NCBI GenBank assembly: GCA_030680355.1 | Contig: JAUXVF010000010.1 | Location: forward strand, 1-64,000 | DNA: 64,000 nt | DNA from: Caulobacter sp. | Lineage (GTDB): Bacteria > Pseudomonadota > Alphaproteobacteria > Caulobacterales > Caulobacteraceae | Direction of reading: 5' to 3' | In this document: positions 62,140 to 64,000 of the stretch, one piece after another | How the letters are laid out: the number at the start of each line of letters is the position of its first letter | Numbering within the stretch: position 1 is the stretch's first letter | The notes under the pieces: generated by a model | What the model saw: only the letters and a program-made list of their open reading frames with translations | What the model was told of the DNA's origin: nothing | Database searches by the model: none | Made by a program: the position numbers and the translations under genes

Positions 62140-62576
62140 TGACCGTCCTGGTTCAGGGCCGCGCTCACCTCGGCGTCGAACGCCGGGGTCTGGGCGGGCG
62201 TCAGAACGGCCCGCATGTCGAACACATGGGCGATCGTGGCCTTCTGCAGCGCACCCATGGCCATGTGCAGATGGTCGATGGCCGCCCCCACCTGCGGGGA
62301 GTCCCGGTGGCCATCGCGAATGGCGTCAGCCAGTTCATGATTGGCCGCGCGGACATCCGCCTCCAGCGCCTTGAGCTCGCCGGCATACCTGTCTTCGATG
62401 GCGTCGAGCTGTCGCGACTGCGCCGGGGTCAGGTCGAGGTCCCGATGGACGATGTCGTGCAGCGAGGGTTGGGCCGTCTGATGGCTGATCACATAAAAGG
62501 CGCCGAGTGTCGCCCCGCCGCCAGCGAGGAAGGCCAGCGCCACGGTAACCAGCAGGTTGCGCAGTCCGGGTTTCAT
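62136..62576 (-). CDS. Periplasmic heavy-metal sensor (CnrX-like)
   Basis: 146 residues. One N-terminal membrane helix (NLLVTVALAFLAGGGATLGA) and a helical periplasmic domain of the CnrX/Spy type: LHDIVHRDLDLTPAQSRQLD, ALEADVRAANHELADAIRDG, MRAVLTPAQTPAFDAEV. The paired LTPAQ motifs are characteristic. His residues near the helix starts may bind metal. Coupled to the sigma gene and to a 39-aa ORF by ATGA overlaps. Confidence 0.88.
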   Translation of the reverse strand: MKPGLRNLLVTVALAFLAGGGATLGAFYVISHQTAQPSLHDIVHRDLDLTPAQSRQLDAIEDRYAGELKALEADVRAANHELADAIRDGHRDSPQVGAAIDHLHMAMGALQKATIAHVFDMRAVLTPAQTPAFDAEVSAALNQDGH

Positions 62577-62692
62577 GACAGTCTCTCCGACAAGGCAGCC
62601 GGGTTGGGGTGCCAGCCGTCCGCCCTGAGCGCGCGAGGCGTCAGTGTGCCGAACGCTGACACGATTTCGAGTGTTCGGCTGACCTTGCTCAT
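62573..62692 (-). CDS. 39-aa ORF bridging csoR and the sensor gene
   Basis: ATG 62692 overlaps the csoR stop (ATGA) and its stop overlaps the sensor start (ATGA). Sequence begins MSKVSRTLEIVSAFGTLTPR. No domain recognised. It may be a leader that couples translation of csoR to the sensor and sigma genes, or a shrunken gene. Confidence 0.45.
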   Translation of the reverse strand: MSKVSRTLEIVSAFGTLTPRALRADGWHPNPAALSERLS

Positions 62693-62964
62693 CGCATCGA
62701 CCGCGTCAGCAGAGTGATGAGTTCGTCGGCCTTCTGTTTCTGCTGCTCGGGATCGCCGCTGCTGAAGGCGGAGGCAACACAATGGTCGATATGCTCGCGC
62801 ATCAGCTCTGTCTCGACCCTGGCCAGTGCGGCGCGGACGGCCTGGAGCTGGGTCATGATGTCGATACAGTAGCGGTCCTCGTCTACCATGCGGGCGATGC
62901 CCCGCACCTGGCCCTCGACGCGGCTCAGGCGGTTCAGAAGCCTGGGTTTGTTTTCACGAAGCAT
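62689..62964 (-). CDS. csoR: CsoR family metal-responsive repressor
   Basis: 91 residues from ATG 62964, after GAGAGG. All-helical CsoR/RcnR fold: RLLNRLSRVEGQVRGIARMV, Cys in EDRYCIDIMTQLQAVRAAL and EHIDHCVASAF, giving the C-H-C Cu(I) site of CsoR. It should release its operators upon Cu(I) binding. Divergent from the P-type ATPase across two matching operators. Confidence 0.92.
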   Translation of the reverse strand: MLRENKPRLLNRLSRVEGQVRGIARMVDEDRYCIDIMTQLQAVRAALARVETELMREHIDHCVASAFSSGDPEQQKQKADELITLLTRSMR

Positions 62965-62990
62965 GGAACCTCTCAGTTTCATCCGAATTA

Positions 62991-63005
62991 TACCCCAGAG
63001 GGGTA
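62991..63005. promoter_or_regulatory. CsoR-type operator 1
   Basis: TACCCC-AGA-GGGGTA palindrome, 27 bases upstream of the csoR start. It matches the G/C-tract inverted repeats bound by CsoR/RcnR proteins. Confidence 0.75.
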
Positions 63006-63046
63006 GTTGAAAAATGCCTCGGCAGGGGATATTTCTGTCACTCATT

Positions 63047-63063
63047 ATGCCCCATCGGGGTAT
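63047..63063. promoter_or_regulatory. CsoR-type operator 2
   Basis: ATGCCCC-ATC-GGGGTAT, 29 bases upstream of the ATPase start, one mismatch. Centre is 57 bp from operator 1. Confidence 0.75.
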
Positions 63064-63091
63064 GGTAGACAAGCCAACCGGAGGCCGACAA

Positions 63092-64000
63092 ATGAGCGAT
63101 CATCAGCACGGTGACCATCACGCGGGTCATGGCTGCTGCGCGGCCGGGGCGAAGCCGGCCGGCAGCGTGATCGACCCGGTCTGCGGGATGACTGTCGATC
63201 CGAAAACCACCACCCACCACGCCAGCCACGCGGGGGCCAACTACCATTTTTGCTCTGCGGGCTGCCGGACGAAGTTCCAGGCCGATCCCGACCGGTACCT
63301 GTCGAAGGACCGGGCGCCGGAGCCGGCCGCGCCGGCCGGAACGATCTACACCTGTCCCATGCATCCGGAGATCCGTCAGGTCGGACCGGGCTCCTGTCCG
63401 ATCTGCGGTATGGCGCTGGAGCCCGAGACCGTGACCGCGGACTCCGGTCCCAATCCGGAACTGGCTGACATGACCCGGCGGTTCTGGATTGCGGTGGCGC
63501 TGAGCCTGCCGGTCTTTGTCCTCGAGATGGGCGGGCATCTGTTTGATCTGCACAGGCTGATCCCCGGCCAGCTGTCGAACTGGATCCAGTTCGCCCTGGC
63601 GACGCCGGTGGTGCTGTGGGCCGGCTGGCCCTTCTTCGAGCGGGGCTGGGCCTCGCTTCGGACCCGCAACCTCAACATGTTCACCCTGATCGCCATGGGC
63701 GTCGGGGTGGCCTGGGCCTACAGTGTGGTCGCCGTGGCGGCGCCGGGGGTCTTCCCTGACGCCTTCCGCAACATGGACGGCAGCGTGCCGGTCTATTTCG
63801 AGGCGGCGGCGGTGATCACCGCACTCGTCCTGCTCGGCCAGGTGCTGGAACTGGGCGCCCGGGAGCGGACCTCAGGAGCGCTGAAAGCCCTGCTCGACAT
63901 GGCTCCCAAGACCGCGCGGCGCATCCGCCCTGATGGAACGGACGAGGAAGTCACCCTGGATCTGGTTGTCGTGGGCGATCGCCTGCGGGTGCGTCCGGGG
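63092..64000 (+). CDS. Copper-translocating P-type ATPase, N-terminal part (runs off window)
   Basis: 303 codons visible, open at the right edge. His-rich start ([16 protein letters not shown]), YHS-type domain ([14 protein letters not shown] ... [12 protein letters not shown]), heavy-metal-binding motif [22 protein letters not shown], then membrane helices with [15 protein letters not shown] and [20 protein letters not shown], the start of the actuator region. Exports cytoplasmic Cu(I). Under the CsoR operators just upstream. Catalytic DKTG lies beyond the window. Confidence 0.93.
   Translation, partial: MSDHQHGDHHAGHGCCAAGAKPAGSVIDPVCGMTVDPKTTTHHASHAGANYHFCSAGCRTKFQADPDRYLSKDRAPEPAAPAGTIYTCPMHPEIRQVGPGSCPICGMALEPETVTADSGPNPELADMTRRFWIAVALSLPVFVLEMGGHLFDLHRLIPGQLSNWIQFALATPVVLWAGWPFFERGWASLRTRNLNMFTLIAMGVGVAWAYSVVAVAAPGVFPDAFRNMDGSVPVYFEAAAVITALVLLGQVLELGARERTSGALKALLDMAPKTARRIRPDGTDEEVTLDLVVVGDRLRVRPG

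Overview
The window comes from a high-GC alphaproteobacterium, most likely of the Caulobacterales (Caulobacter or Phenylobacterium). The best evidence is a DivL-type kinase with Tyr in place of the phospho-accepting His, an MmcB-type repair protein, a SenC-RegB-RegA redox set, and the rph/hrcA-grpE/dnaN-recF-gyrB chromosomal block. Most genes are compact housekeeping genes, often with 1-4 base stop/start overlaps.

Layout. 1-1.8 kb: the end of a phage tail-fibre-like gene, a tiny membrane peptide, and a DUF2975/XRE pair. 1.8-11.5 kb: rph, hrcA-grpE, dnaN, recF-gyrB, with a lower-GC HipA-like kinase/HIRAN gene pair inserted between dnaN and recF. 11.5-38 kb: recQ, a class A PBP, a PHA depolymerase, sco-regB-regA, mmcB, a lipocalin, a ferritin-like diiron protein, divL, a ferredoxin and its reductase, sdhCDAB, zapE, a tryptophanase-type lyase, rsmI-yraN and gshB.

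38.2-49.2 kb: comM (YifB-type AAA+ ATPase) is broken twice. The first insertion is an 8,431-bp transposon (39123-47553) with perfect 23-bp terminal inverted repeats and an 8-bp target duplication (GAATTCAC). It encodes an IS1595/ISXO2-type transposase and about 16 small cargo genes of lower GC. The cargo includes four YodC/DUF2158 copies (one broken), XRE and DUF6471 regulators with palindromic operators, coiled-coil/winged-helix proteins, membrane-anchored helical proteins, and a 287-aa protein sandwiched between two YodC genes. About 120 bp further into comM a large serine recombinase (47640-49154) marks the left end of a second island. The 3' third of comM is not in the window.

49.2-64 kb: a copper-resistance region, probably cargo of the serine-recombinase island. 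It holds a CusCBA-like RND efflux system with CusF-like chaperones, a DUF2231 membrane protein, the multicopper oxidase CopA, the outer-membrane protein CopB and a DUF411 protein. On the opposite strand are an ECF sigma factor, a CnrX-like periplasmic sensor, a CsoR-type repressor and a CnrY-like anti-sigma factor. A copper P-type ATPase leaves the window on the right, divergent from csoR, with two CsoR-type operators between them. Together these would oxidise periplasmic Cu(I), bind it, and export it across both membranes under combined CsoR and ECF-sigma control.
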